This document shows positions 20,687 through 31,931 of a stretch of DNA of 64,000 nucleotides, in pieces. Each line of letters opens with the position of its first letter. The first letter of the stretch is position 1. The position numbers and the translations under genes were made by a program. The notes beneath the pieces were generated by a model. That model was not told where the DNA came from and did no database searches. It worked only from the letters and a program-made list of their open reading frames with translations. This DNA comes from Brassica napus (lineage: Eukaryota; Streptophyta; Magnoliopsida; Brassicales; Brassicaceae): assembly GCF_020379485.1 (NCBI RefSeq), contig NC_063448.1:51097218-51161217 (forward strand). The letters are read 5' to 3'.

Positions 20687-22045
20687 ATGCAATTTGACTT
20701 CAAACATATAAACGTTGTCCCCATCGGCAACGAGTTCTTCGACCACCTCAACCATTCCCGCGTTTCAGACAAGAGTCTCAAACTCAACCGTCTCCGCAAA
20801 GTCCACACCCGCCACGTCACCAACACACACCTCACCTTCCGCAACAAACTCTCCACCATCCTCCGCGACTTCCCTCTCCTCGACGACATCCACCCTCTCT
20901 ACATGGACCTTCTCCGCTTCGTTTTCGATAAAGATCGTTACAGCTTCTCCCTAGGTCAAGTCAACACCGCCAAAGACTTGATCGCAAGCATCGCTAACGA
21001 CTACGCCAACCTTCTCGCGTTCGGTGGATCGCTTAAAGAGTGTAAAGCCTTGAAAGCGAGCGCTGTCGCTGGGATGTTTAGCGTTGTCAACGAGATCACT
21101 CCTGGTTTGGCTTACCTCGAGCAGTTGAGGCAGCACATGGCGAAGCTTCCTTTGGTTGACCCGGACGCTCCGACGATCTTGGTTTCGGGTTACCCTCATG
21201 CGGACAAGGCTTGTTTTGTTAACGGAGTCGTTGATTTTAGTGCAAAGTCTGTGGCTTTCGATGTGGGTTTTAGTGGTTATGAAGGTTCGATGAGGTGTCA
21301 GGTGATTGATGGGGTTTTGGATAAGCCTGTGTTTGGAGATTGCGATGTTGTTGTCGACGCTTTGGCTCTTCATCTTGGGGATGCGATTGTGTTGTTCTTT
21401 TTGGATGTTTCTGGTACTTGTGGTTACAGCGTTGCGGATCAGGTTGTGTTTTTCCATAGCGTGAAGGCTGTGTTTGTGGACAGACCTTTGTTGATTGTTT
21501 GTGACGAGAGTGATTTGATGCAAATGTCTGACGAAGATTGGAGACTGATTGAAGAGATGGATGGTGGAATGGGAGAAGAAGAAGAAGTGGGGTTTAAGAT
21601 TAGTAATTTGAGGAGTGAGGAAGGTGTTATCTCTGTGAAGAATGTTGCTTGCGAGAGGCTGTTATATCAAAGTGGGAGACTCAGTTGCATTTCTCTGGAA
21701 GAAGCTAGGGTAATGAGGAACAAATACATCGTGGCTCATCAAGAGCTTGATGATGATGAGCATGAAGTTTCAGACTTGTTTCTTGATCCAGACGTTTTGT
21801 CTAGGCTTGAGGAGCTGGAACACGAAGAAGGAGTAAAGCAGTCTGAGGAAGAACAAGAAGAAGATGATGATGATGATGATGATTTTGTGATAGCTGAGGA
21901 GCGTTTTACCGAAGAGCATAAGGATCAACTTGTTGCCATTCGCAAGATACAACCCTTGAGGATATTAATAGCCTTTGGTTTTTGTATCCTTGTGGGGAAT
22001 ACTTATGGAGCCCTTCAACAATGTCTCTCAACTCTAAGTTTTTGA
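20687..22045 (+). CDS. NOG1-like protein with degenerate GTPase motifs
   Basis: A 452-residue intronless ORF colinear with nucleolar GTP-binding protein 1 (NOG1), a factor in 60S ribosome biogenesis. The N-terminal NOG1 domain is clear (FKHINVVPIGNEFFD; LGQVNTAKDLI; LAYLEQLRQHMAKLPLVDP). The G domain is recognisable by position (AIVLFFLDVSGTCGYSVADQ) but its nucleotide motifs are broken. The P-loop reads GYPHADKAC (168-176) instead of GxxxxGKS, the DTPG switch II reads DGVL (from 208), and NKxD reads DESD (273-276). The Lys-rich C-terminal third of true NOG1 (usually ~670 residues) is missing. It is replaced by an acidic D/E run and a hydrophobic end (LRILIAFGFCILVGN). Nucleotide binding is probably lost. 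It could be a pseudo-GTPase paralogue or an uninterrupted pseudogene. Confidence 0.8.
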   Translation: MQFDFKHINVVPIGNEFFDHLNHSRVSDKSLKLNRLRKVHTRHVTNTHLTFRNKLSTILRDFPLLDDIHPLYMDLLRFVFDKDRYSFSLGQVNTAKDLIASIANDYANLLAFGGSLKECKALKASAVAGMFSVVNEITPGLAYLEQLRQHMAKLPLVDPDAPTILVSGYPHADKACFVNGVVDFSAKSVAFDVGFSGYEGSMRCQVIDGVLDKPVFGDCDVVVDALALHLGDAIVLFFLDVSGTCGYSVADQVVFFHSVKAVFVDRPLLIVCDESDLMQMSDEDWRLIEEMDGGMGEEEEVGFKISNLRSEEGVISVKNVACERLLYQSGRLSCISLEEARVMRNKYIVAHQELDDDEHEVSDLFLDPDVLSRLEELEHEEGVKQSEEEQEEDDDDDDDFVIAEERFTEEHKDQLVAIRKIQPLRILIAFGFCILVGNTYGALQQCLSTLSF

Positions 22046-22450
22046 GTTAAAACTAGTGTTGGTTTAACCTGCTCTACGGAATTAAGAATAACTAGCTTTT
22101 TACTAGTGTTGGTTTAACCCGCTGGAATCAAGAAAATAACTAGCATTTGATCCACGCACCGGCGCAAATGTTATATCAATATTTTTTTTATAGTTTTTGT
22201 TAGTGTGTATTTTTGACATTTATCGGTATTATATATTAATTGAATATAATATTTATACACAAAATTTGATGTTGCTTATATGGAGTATTTTTATTTATTG
22301 TATCAAATCGTTAATTGGATTAGTTGTTTATATATATTTGTTTTATGAAATTTACAATATTGGAATATAGTTATATAAAATATGCATGAAATAACAAATG
22401 TAAACAGCCATTTTTATTTAATATAATTTTCTAAATTTGACTATTTACAT
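22046..22450. other. 3' flank of NOG1-like gene; possible Helitron 3' end at 22140
   Basis: A roughly 50-bp segment with AACTAGTGTTGGTTTAAC is tandemly repeated at about 22051 and 22099. At 22140-22143 a CTAG followed by a GC-rich, hairpin-capable stretch (TCCACGCACCGGCGCA) resembles the 3' end of a minus-strand Helitron. I could not place its 5' end. Confidence 0.35.
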
Positions 22451-22518
22451 CACTACAAGAAAACGTAGCAGTAACAACGGCGGTTTACGACAAAATTATT
22501 TCCTCGTAACTTTACATG

Positions 22519-23480
22519 GGCTTTACAACGCAATTACGACGAGACATTATTTCGTCGTAAACTCCATGGTAATTTACGACGAAAGGATTTCGTCGTAAAG
22601 TCAATGTAAGTTTACGACGAAAGTACGTGGAATGCGAAATAGTTGTAAACGTTATATCGACATTACAACGAATCATGTTACCGTTATATAAAGGTGAAAA
22701 CGTGCATTCAATGTGCTTTAACTTACCTAAATTCGTTGTAAAGTCGTTGTAAATGTTCCATGTAAAATCCATGTAAAACTTTTCTTGTAAAATCATTGTT
22801 ATATTTCTCTATATATATATGTCATTTCCCACAACTCTCTTCTTCACAACACACAACTCTCTTCCTCTCGAACCTGATGGCGTTTAGACTATGTTCCTCA
22901 TTCAGCCACCAATTACTATTTCGAAGATGACGATAAGGAACATGAGTCATTCGTCTGTCTGCCAATTCAGTGGAGCGACAAGGAGAAGTGGACGGAAGTG
23001 CAGTTGGTTTATACTTGAAAGGAACCTCCAACCATCGTCAAAGGTTCCTCTCAAGTACAAACCAGCTGCACTTCCGTCCACTTTCTCCTTGTCATTCCAC
23101 TGAATTGGCAGACAGACGAACGACACAGGTTCCTTATCGTCGTCTTAGAAATAGTAACTGGTGGCTTAACAACGCAATTACGACGAAACCAACGAAACCA
23201 AATTTCGTCGTAAACGCCATGTAATATTACGACGCAAGTACGTCGAAAAGTAAACTTTACATCGACATTACAACGAATCATGTTACCGTTATATTTAGGT
23301 GAAAACGTGTATTCAATGTGCTTTAACTTACCTAATTTCGTCGTAAATTCGTTGTAAATAATATGTTAAAACCATGTAAAATATTCCTTGTAAAATCGTT
23401 GTTATTTTTCAACTACCTAACTCGAAAATTTCTCTATATATATGTCATTTCCCACAACTCTCTTCCTCACAACACACAAA
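22519..23480. repeat. duplicated CACTA 5' region around a 125-bp inverted repeat
   Basis: About 340 bp at 22519-22860 is repeated in direct orientation at 23163-23480, including the ACAACGAATCATGTTACCGT and CTATATATATGTCATTTCCC segments. Between the copies lies an imperfect palindrome with arms 22904-23027 and 23042-23166 and a 14-base loop. The result is two copies of the TATATATA-containing promoter region upstream of the transposase. Confidence 0.8.
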
Positions 23481-23545
23481 CGGGAGAAAAAAAATCCGAA
23501 AAAAAATCAGAAAAAAAAAGATTTGAAAAAAAAATCTAAGAAAAA

Positions 23546-26500
23546 ATGGCCGGTGGCGGTAGTATTTACGAGTTACGGAGTTGGATGTATTTGCACAAAG
23601 ATTCCGACGGGAGGGTGACAAACGCATTTCTGAGCGGGCTAGAGACATTCATGCACCAGGCGGGCTGTACACCGATCACACAGGAAAGCGGTAAGATGTT
23701 CTGCCCCTGTCGGAAATGCAAGAATTCAAAATTTGCACGTAGTGAAACTGTATGGAAGCATTTAGTAAACAGAGGATTTACACCACAGTACTACATTTGG
23801 TATCAACATGGAGAGGGTTATGGGGGAAATGAAGCTAGTAGTAGTAATAATAATTTTGAGGATGGTCATCATAGTGAAGAACCGAATCATTTGCATAATG
23901 GATATAATTATCATCAAGATCATGAGCAGATGGTAGATCATGATAGGGTTCAAGATATGATTAGTGATGCATTTTTAGAAACAACTACAACAATAGCTGA
24001 TGGAACTGGAAATGTAGAAGAACCTAATTTGGATGCAAAAAGGTTTTATGAAATGCTAGATGCTGCAAATCAACCAATCTACACTGGTTGTAGAGAAGGT
24101 CTCTCTAAATTGTCTCTAGCAGCTAGGATGATGAATATTAAAACGGATCATAATTTACCTGAGAATTGCATGGATGCATGGGCGGAGTTGTTTAAAGAGT
24201 ATTTGCCAGAAGACAACGTGTCTGCTGAATCTTATTATGAGATTCAGAAATTGGTTTATAGTCTTGGGTTGCCTTCGGAGATGATTGATGTTTGCATCGA
24301 CAACTGCATGATCTACTGGAAAGAAGATGACAAGTTAGAAGAGTGTCGATTCTGCAAAAAACCACGATTCAAACCGCAAGGCCGTGGGAGGAATAGGGTA
24401 CCGTACCAAAGGATGTGGTACCTACCAATTACAGACAGATTGAAAAGATTATATCAATCTGAGAGGACTGCTGCATCGATGAGGTGGCATGCGGAACATG
24501 TCCAGAGAGATGGTGAGGTTGCACATCCATCAGACGCAAGAGCGTGGAAACATTTCAACAAGGTACACGCAGATTTTGCTACAAATATTCGGAATGTCTA
24601 TCTTGGGTTATGCACCGATGGATTTTCTCCATTTGGAATGTCTGGTAGACAATATTCTTTGTGGCCAGTCATTCTTACGCCGTACAATTTACCGCCGGAT
24701 ATGTGCATGGAACAAGAATTTCTATTTTTGACCATATTAATCCCTGGGCCGAAGCATCCAAAACGGTCTCTTGATGTTTTTCTTCAACCGTTGATAGAAG
24801 AGCTAAAGCAATTGTGGTCAGAAGGGGTGTGGACGTACGATTGTTCCTTGAAAAACAATTTTACGATGCGAGCAGTTCTGCTGTGGACGATAAGTGATTT
24901 CCCTGCTTATGGGATGTTGTCTGGCTGGACAACACATGGAAGATTATCTTGTCCATATTGTCTTGGATCGACGGATGCTTTTCAACTGAAGAATGGTAGG
25001 AAGAGTTGTTGGTTTGACTGTCATCGTCGCTTTCTTCCACTTGCCCATCCGTACAGAAGAAATAAGACATTGTTTCGGCACAAAAAAATTGTCAGAGACG
25101 GTCCTCCTCCATATCTCACCGGCCAGCAGATCGAAGCAGACATTGATTATTACGGAGCTCAGGAAACAGTTAAAGTTGGAGGAAATTGGCATGTTCCTGG
25201 AAATATGCCTGATGGATATGGTGTGTCTCACAATTGGCATAAGAAGAGTATATTTTGGGAGCTACCCTATTGGAAGGATCTTCTCTTACGCCACAATCTG
25301 GATGTCATGCATATTGAGAAGAACTTTTTTGAGAACATCATGAATACATTACTTAACGTCCCTGGGAAGACAAAAGATAACAAAAAGTCAAGGATGGACT
25401 TACCTGATATTTGCTCAAGAAGTGAGTTACATATCAAGAGCAATGGAAACGTTCCTGTTCCCATCTTCCGGTTGTCATCAGAAGCCAAAACAGACTTGTT
25501 TGACTGGGTTGCATCAGAAGTTAAGTTTCCTGATGGTTATGTTTCAAATCTGTCAAAATGTGTTGAACGAGGTCAAAAGTTCTCCGGAATGAAGAGTCAT
25601 GATTGTCATGTGTTTATGCAACGACTTCTTCCATTTGCTTTTGCCGAGCTCCTTCCAGCAAATGTCCATGAAGCACTTGCAGGTAATTATAAAACGTTAA
25701 TATATATACATATGTTATGAAATGTTATTAATTTGATTACTTTTGCAATATACAGCCATCGGCGCTTTTTTCAGAGATCTCAGCACACGTACGTTCAAGG
25801 AAGAAGTCATCGAACAACTTCATCATAACATTCCGATCATATTGTGCAACCTGGAGAAGATATTTCCTCCTTCATTTTTTGACGTCATGGAGCATCTAGT
25901 TGTCCACCTACCATATGAAGCATTGCTTCGTGGACCTGTTCACAACGGATGGATGTATCCGTATGAGCGACAGATGAAACATTTGAAGGGGAAAGCAAGA
26001 AATCTTGCAAAGGTGGAAGGTTCAATAGTTGCGGGAAGTTTGACAGCCGAAACATCTAACTTCACATCATACTACTTTGCTCCAACTGTTCGTACGAGGA
26101 AAAGAGTTCCTAGAAGATATGATGATGGTGGAGTACCGACATCATATCCAATTGATGGTGTTCCTGACATTTTCTGCGAAATTGCAAGGTTTGGTGGTAA
26201 AACGAAAGAAGTATGGTGGTCATGTGAAGAGGATAAACATAGTGCCCACACTTATATTCTGCTCAACTGCGAGGATGCAATGACCCGTTACTTTGAAAGG
26301 TAAATATTTTTGTGAATGTTAATTATATGAATTGCAGTTAATTATGTATGACTTGATTATTTGTTTAATTTGCAGCATGTTTGTATCTCAAGTTGAAGAA
26401 GCAATACCAGGAATATCTGCAACTGATGTGGAGACACGTAAAGATAAGCACTTTGTCAAGTGGTTAAAATCACAGGTACGTAATATATCTCATACATTGA

Positions 26501-27239
26501 TTAATTAAGTAAGTGTTTTGATACTTCAATATTAATTAAGAATAACTGCTTTTTGCAGGTTGATTACGACGATCCTTATTATCCCGTATGGTTTCACGAA
26601 TTGGTTCAAGGTCCAGTTGCAAAGGTCACCACATCACCTATGTATTTCACACGAGGATTTACCTTTCACACATACGAGTATGGGAGACATCGGGCAACGA
26701 GTAACTACGGAATATGTGTGAAAGGTGAAACGGACTTTTACGGGATCTTGCAGGAGATTATTGAAGTGGAATTTCCGGGGTTATTGAAGCTAAAATGCGT
26801 CCTCTTCAAATGTGAATGGTTCGATCCTGTTGTGAACCGAGGGATTCGGTATAACAAATTTGGTGTTGTGGATGTCAATTTTGGGAGAAGATACAACAAA
26901 TTTGAGCCTTTCATTTTAGCTTCACAAGCCGAGCAAGTAAGCTTCCTTCCTTATCCTCGGCTTCGAACTTCCGGGATAAACTGGTTAGCTGCTATCAAAA
27001 TTACACCTCGTGGACGCATTGTCGCTGGAGAAGAACCGCCCTTGCAAGAAGAAGACGCTATCAATGAAGTTGAGGTACCAGAACAACCAACTGATGAAAT
27101 CCTTTTGATCGACCCGCAAAACTTTCAATATGAAGATATTCCCGAAGATGCGACAGATGAAGCACGTGAAGACGAGTTCGAGAGAAGCGACGATGATGAT
27201 TGTAATGATAGTGATGAGAACGAAAACGATTTAGAGTGA
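23546..27239 (+). CDS. CACTA transposase, TNPD/TNP2-like (Transposase_21 family)
   Basis: Four exons: 23546-25682, 25756-26299, 26376-26475 and 26559-27239. All introns are GT-AG, giving 1154 codons including the stop with no interruption. Domain order: an N-terminal transposase-associated domain with Cys cluster (FCPCRKCKN and KHLVNRGF, residues ~1-95), a Transposase_21 core (~280-560, including YGMLSGWTTHGRLSCPYC), then DUF4218-like (HLVVHLPYEALLRGPVHNGW in exon 2) and DUF4216-like (exon 4) segments. An acidic C-terminus follows. It catalyses element excision and integration in En/Spm transposons (family knowledge). It was joined from splice sites that keep codons intact across all three introns. 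Possibly functional. Confidence 0.9.
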
Positions 27240-28032
27240 TGTAATATTGATGAGAACGAAAACGATTTAGAGTGATGTAATATATGTCTCTGATGTTGTA
27301 TTTCTCTATTGTAACGTATGTTTAAAGAAATATTGTTTTTTTACCATCCTAATGTATGTGTAACAAATGTTGTTTTATATAATATGTATTTGTGTTAATT
27401 TTAAAAAAATTATTTGGAGTTTTAGGGTTTTAGAGTTTAAGTTGGAGAAAGAGCACAAAGTAGTAGAGAAGAAGAGATATGATGTTAGATGATATGTGAC
27501 TTTGGGGTTTAGGGATTTCATTCTCGGTGTTTAGGGTTAAGCGTTGTAAAATCGTCGTAAACCGATTTTTCGACGTAATTTCGTCGTAAATGGAAAAACG
27601 CGGGCCTGGTAACTTCGTCGTAAACGTGGGCCTTGTAAATTCGTCGTAAACCAATGTTTCGACGTAATTTCGTCGTAAATCGAAAAACACGGGCCTGGTA
27701 ACTTCGTCGTAAATGGAAAAACACGGGCCTGGTAACTTCGTCGTAATGTTACGAGGAAGTTACGAGGAAACCGTTTTTATATATATGGGAGAAGTCGAAG
27801 ATACGAGCACTGCTCGTATCTTCCTCCCTAACTCCTCTCCCCCTCTAAGGTAACTTTCTCTCTCTATCTTTTTTTTTTTTTTTTATAGTTTAGGTTGTTA
27901 GTTTAGGTGATTAGTTTAGGGAATTAGTTTAGGTGATTAGTTAACGGAATTAGTTTAGATGATTAGTTTAGAAAATTATTTTAAACAATTCGTTTAGGAT
28001 ATATATTAATTTAATTTTTTTAAATTTTCTAG
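27240..28032. other. CACTA intergenic region with TTTCGTCGTAA repeats
   Basis: Contains the 3' end of the transposase gene (a 36-bp tail segment is duplicated at 27200-27280) and a cluster of CGTCGTAAA motifs alternating with ACGGGCCTGGTAACTTCG at 27540-27750. A pyrimidine-rich leader precedes the next gene. The motif cluster resembles the subterminal arrays and may regulate the second gene. Confidence 0.55.
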
Positions 28033-29672
28033 ATGGCTCCTAGACCGAGACCAGCAGCTCCTGCACCTACGTATGCGGATTTGTTTGGCGATGGATCTTC
28101 CTCTAGCGGTCCATCGTCTTCTTCCGGGACAGTTCCAGACTCTCACACATCTCGGAGAGTTCCTTCGACCCCTCCTCCTCTTCCATCTCAGATGCCTCCC
28201 CCACGAGCTCCACCTGTCGCCCCGGATCAGCCTGCCCCACCGGCTGCAGTTCATCCCGATTTGCGGGTGCCAGCTCATGCACCATTCGCAAGATACACCG
28301 TCGAGGATTTGCTTGCCCAGCCCGGACGAGAGGGTTTACACGTTCTGGACCCCGATAGACCCCCGGGTACTTATTGGTAAGTACATAAAATTATTAATTT
28401 TAAATTTAAAATCTTTGATCAATTTTTTTAACAAATTTGTTATATTTGCAGGTTTGGGGCTAACAACCGTGTTAGCCGGAGCGTTTCAGAGACGATGAAG
28501 GGATATTATGACGGCCCTTATCCCAACTGGACCATGACTCCCGATCACGTCAAGACGACGTGGTTTAAATGTTTTGCGGTAATTATATTTACATATTATT
28601 AATATTTATATTGTTAATTAAATAATTATTATTATTTTTTTCTAATCTTTTAAAATGTTTGTTTTTTCAGCAAAGGTGGAACTGGTCCGTAGGAATCACC
28701 GAGAGGGTGAAGAGCGAATTTATTGCAAAGGCGAAAACTCGTCTTTGCAACACCGTCTCCGATTGGAAGGACAAGTGGGAGATTTACGGCTATGAGGGGA
28801 AGCCGAGCGGGGTCACAAAGGAAGCATGGGATGGCCTCATCACCTATTGGAACGAACCCAGCTCCATCCGCAAAGCCAACTCCTGCTCCGCTTCCCGAAG
28901 AACGAGGGATAAAGATGGCCATTTGCCCATGGTTCATAGATCCGGCCAAAAACCCCATGCCGGAATTCGTCTCGAAGCTGTAAGTTTTATTTAAATTTAT
29001 AATTTTCATTATTTTAAACTTGTATTTATTAATTATATTTAATTTATTTATTATTGTTGTTTATTAGTTGGAGAAGACGGGAGTTTTGCCATCTCTCTCG
29101 GACTTATTCAAGATGACTCACGCCTCACCAGATGGGGTTTTTGTGGATCCTGCATCCGAGAAACTCTTCAACGCTGTGGCGTCTCGGGTTGAAGAGCAAG
29201 AGACGCAACTTACCCAACAGTCTGCAGATGGATTACCCGTCAAGTTGTCAACCGTAGAGGTCGACCGGATCTTCGAGGAGGTAAAATTTAATAATTTTAA
29301 TTTTTTTTCTTTATTTTATTATTAACTCTAAATACGGTTTTATATATATACATATAGGTGGCTCCTAGAAAGAAGGGAAGGACGGTTGGAATAGGTTCCG
29401 TTAACGAAGTTGCAAGGGCGACTTCGTCATACTATTCGAGACGGGACCAGGACAACGACCGGATGCAGGCTCGCATGGATACCCAGCAGCAGCGTTTGGA
29501 CTCTCTCGAGGGTTTGCTGGATGTGATGGCGGTGGGAAATCCAACTTTGCAGAGAGCTTTGGCGGAGAGACGAGCAGCTCTCGGGATGAGCCAGCCGGAT
29601 CCCGAAGCAGGAACGTCTACAGACCCGAACCCCTCAGCCAACTACTTCGATGACCATGATGTTGGCCTTTAG
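28033..29672 (+). CDS. CACTA second gene, Transposase_24-type (TNPA-like)
   Basis: Five exons: 28033-28376, 28452-28578, 28671-28979, 29068-29280 and 29358-29672. GT-AG introns join to 436 codons including stop. The N-terminal ~110 residues are Pro/Ser-rich. Exons 2-3 contain the plant En/Spm-type domain (TTWFKCFAQRWNWSV; NTVSDWKDKWEIYG; AWDGLITYWNEPSS). The last exon is basic and then helical (MDTQQQRLDSLEGLLDVMA), probably a coiled coil. By analogy with TNPA it would bind the subterminal motifs. All junctions are in phase, so it looks intact. Confidence 0.85.
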
Positions 29673-30224
29673 TTTCCTTTTTTAATTTCTTTTGTTTTGT
29701 ATAAAAAATTTAAATTCTATTTAATTAATGAATTTATAGTTTTAAAAAAAAATTATTTGGTTTCATATTTAATTTTATTTCAAATATTTTAAATTTTAAA
29801 ATTATTGTTTTATAAAATTTATATAATTATTATAATTAATTAATATTTTAAATATGGAGATGTAAATTCGTTGTAAAATTCCACGTTAAGTCCTCGTAAC
29901 GTTTACGAGGAATTTACATGAAGTCGTTGTAAAGTCCTCGTAAAATTTACATCGACTTTACGTGGAAGCCTTACGTGGCTTTTACAACGAACTATTACGA
30001 GGTATTTACATCGTCGTTTACGAGGGCATTACGACGAATAGTTTCCTTCCGCTTTACGAGGAATTGACTTCCTCGTAAACGTAACTAGGACTTTACGACG
30101 AAACCTCCGTTACGACGAGCGTTTAACAACGAAACGCGTATCGATGTTAATTCGTTGTAAAGCCCCTATTACGACAAATTTACAACGAATACCGCCCTCG
30201 TAAAAAATATGTTTTCTTGTAGTG
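29673..30224. repeat. CACTA right subterminal region
   Basis: From about 29860 to the right end, short motifs of the type TTACGACGAA, CGTCGTAAA, CTCGTAA and GTTGTAAA occur in both orientations every 15-30 bp. The terminal repeat GTTTTCTTGTAGTG follows. Confidence 0.8.
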
Positions 30225-30227
30225 CAT

Positions 30228-30589
30228 GGGATTGTACAGTTTTAGTTATTATTAATAAATAATACCATAAAGAATATTTTGATGATCAATTATCTCCATT
30301 TGCTAAAACAGGGAAAATATCCGAAAATAAAACTATGGATTTATATAATATAAGAAAATAAAATGACTTACAAGTATATGTATACAAAGTTATTTTCATT
30401 TTCTATTTGCAGAATATACAAAGTGTATGTATAAGGTTTAGAAAGTACATAATATACAATCTTATGTATAAGGTTTAGAAAAAGTGTCCAACTTATTTTC
30501 ATTTCCTATTATCGATTCTATTATTAATTAATGTATGTCATATCGTTTTTGTAGATATTGTTTCTATTAGTATTGGAATATATTATATA
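30228..30589. other. AT-rich spacer between CACTA and Helitron
   Basis: No gene seen. It continues the sequence left of the CACTA insertion. AAGTGTATGTATAAGGTTTAGAAA-like words repeat at about 30420-30480. Confidence 0.4.
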
Positions 30590-31931
30590 CTAGGGGTTGG
30601 CCCGCCCGTAGGGGCCCTGAGTTTACATTAAAATTATTTTATATTAAAATGTATTCTAATTTTATTAAAACTCTGAATTTTTATTTTAAATTGAATATGA
30701 TAAATATAATGTGTTTTCTAATTAGATCATATATATGTATTCTGTTAATATTTTACCTTTGTTTATAATTCTTACGTATTTGGATTTTTACCAATATTTT
30801 TACCAAAAGGGATTCGTTCAAAACAAATTAACAATATTTTATGACATTGTACTGTTTCGTTTTCAGTGTCCATTTTAGTTATATTTTCTTAATGGAAAAA
30901 TGTTCTTTTTTGTTGCACTGCATGAGATTATATGTGTAGTATTTTAATATATTTTTTAATTGTGTGTTTAAGTTTTATGTCTGAATGTATTCTATTTGTG
31001 ATTATGAATGTGTCTCTAACACTGTTTTATTCAAAAAATTCTTGACCAAATGCAAAATCTCATTGTCTTCGGCTAATCCAGCATATTTTATGTTTTCGAG
31101 TTTTTTTTTGTTTAGTATTAATCAGAATTTTTTTTAGTGAAGGACAAATTTATTCTAGAACAAAATTTATTATATTTCACTTAATAATTTTTTTCATTTA
31201 TTTATAGTAATAGCATGTATCACATCTATTATTTATATTGGATCGGTGACATATTATTGGTGCTCTTGTGTATCTATAATTGGTGAGATAACATTGTAGT
31301 CAGGTGACTCTAACTCTATGAATAGACCTTTTGGTTCGTTTCCAGCATTTGTAGATGCGAGTTTTACCTTTTTTCCATTCAAGTGTATCCAATATTTCAA
31401 CTATAGAGAGAGACACAGAAGATGGAACATTGTGATATTTTCTTCTTTTTTGCGTATGTTATTAAGGTCGGATGCGTTGGTCAATTTATAGGTGACATGT
31501 TATATTATGTGAAAGTGAATCATGGCGGAGTTATTGAGATGTATAGCTAATATTTGTTTGATATTTTCTGTTATGGCGGGAGTTTAATTTGTGATTGTGC
31601 TTTACTGGCCTATATTTTGGAAACCCAAGTTAATAATGTGATTGAATTACAATATTTTTTTCTATAACCTATGCTACTGAATTTCTTTCACCTTTGAGTT
31701 TTGTGTGTGGAGTTGTGGTTTATTATACCATTATAAACTTAAGTGGAGGAGTTATTTTATTTTCGACCTTAATCATTGTTTGGACCTTTGTACGACACTG
31801 GGAAGATGGGGTCTTTATGATATCTTCTTGCCTGGGGTGCAAATTTAAGGGAGCCGTTATGTTGAAGTGTAACTATGAGTGTTGTATAGAAGTTTATTTT
31901 CCATAAATTAGATGATCATGTTGTATTGATG

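Larger units (their letters stand above)
22451..30224 (+). mobile_element. CACTA (En/Spm) transposon, apparently full-length
   Basis: A 7774-bp element with 14-bp terminal inverted repeats CACTACAAGAAAAC / GTTTTCTTGTAGTG and a 3-bp TSD (CAT at 22448-22450 and 30225-30227). Both subterminal regions are packed with short motifs of the type TTACGACGAAA / TTTCGTCGTAA and GTTGTAAA, the expected TNPA-binding arrays. Two genes in the same orientation follow: a TNPD/TNP2-like transposase and a Transposase_24-type (TNPA-like) gene. Both splice to open frames. Confidence 0.93.

Noticed and set aside
20951..21523. Minus-strand 190-codon ORF over the NOG1-like gene
   Set aside because: Opposite-strand shadow of a GC-rich coding region with family homology on the plus strand.
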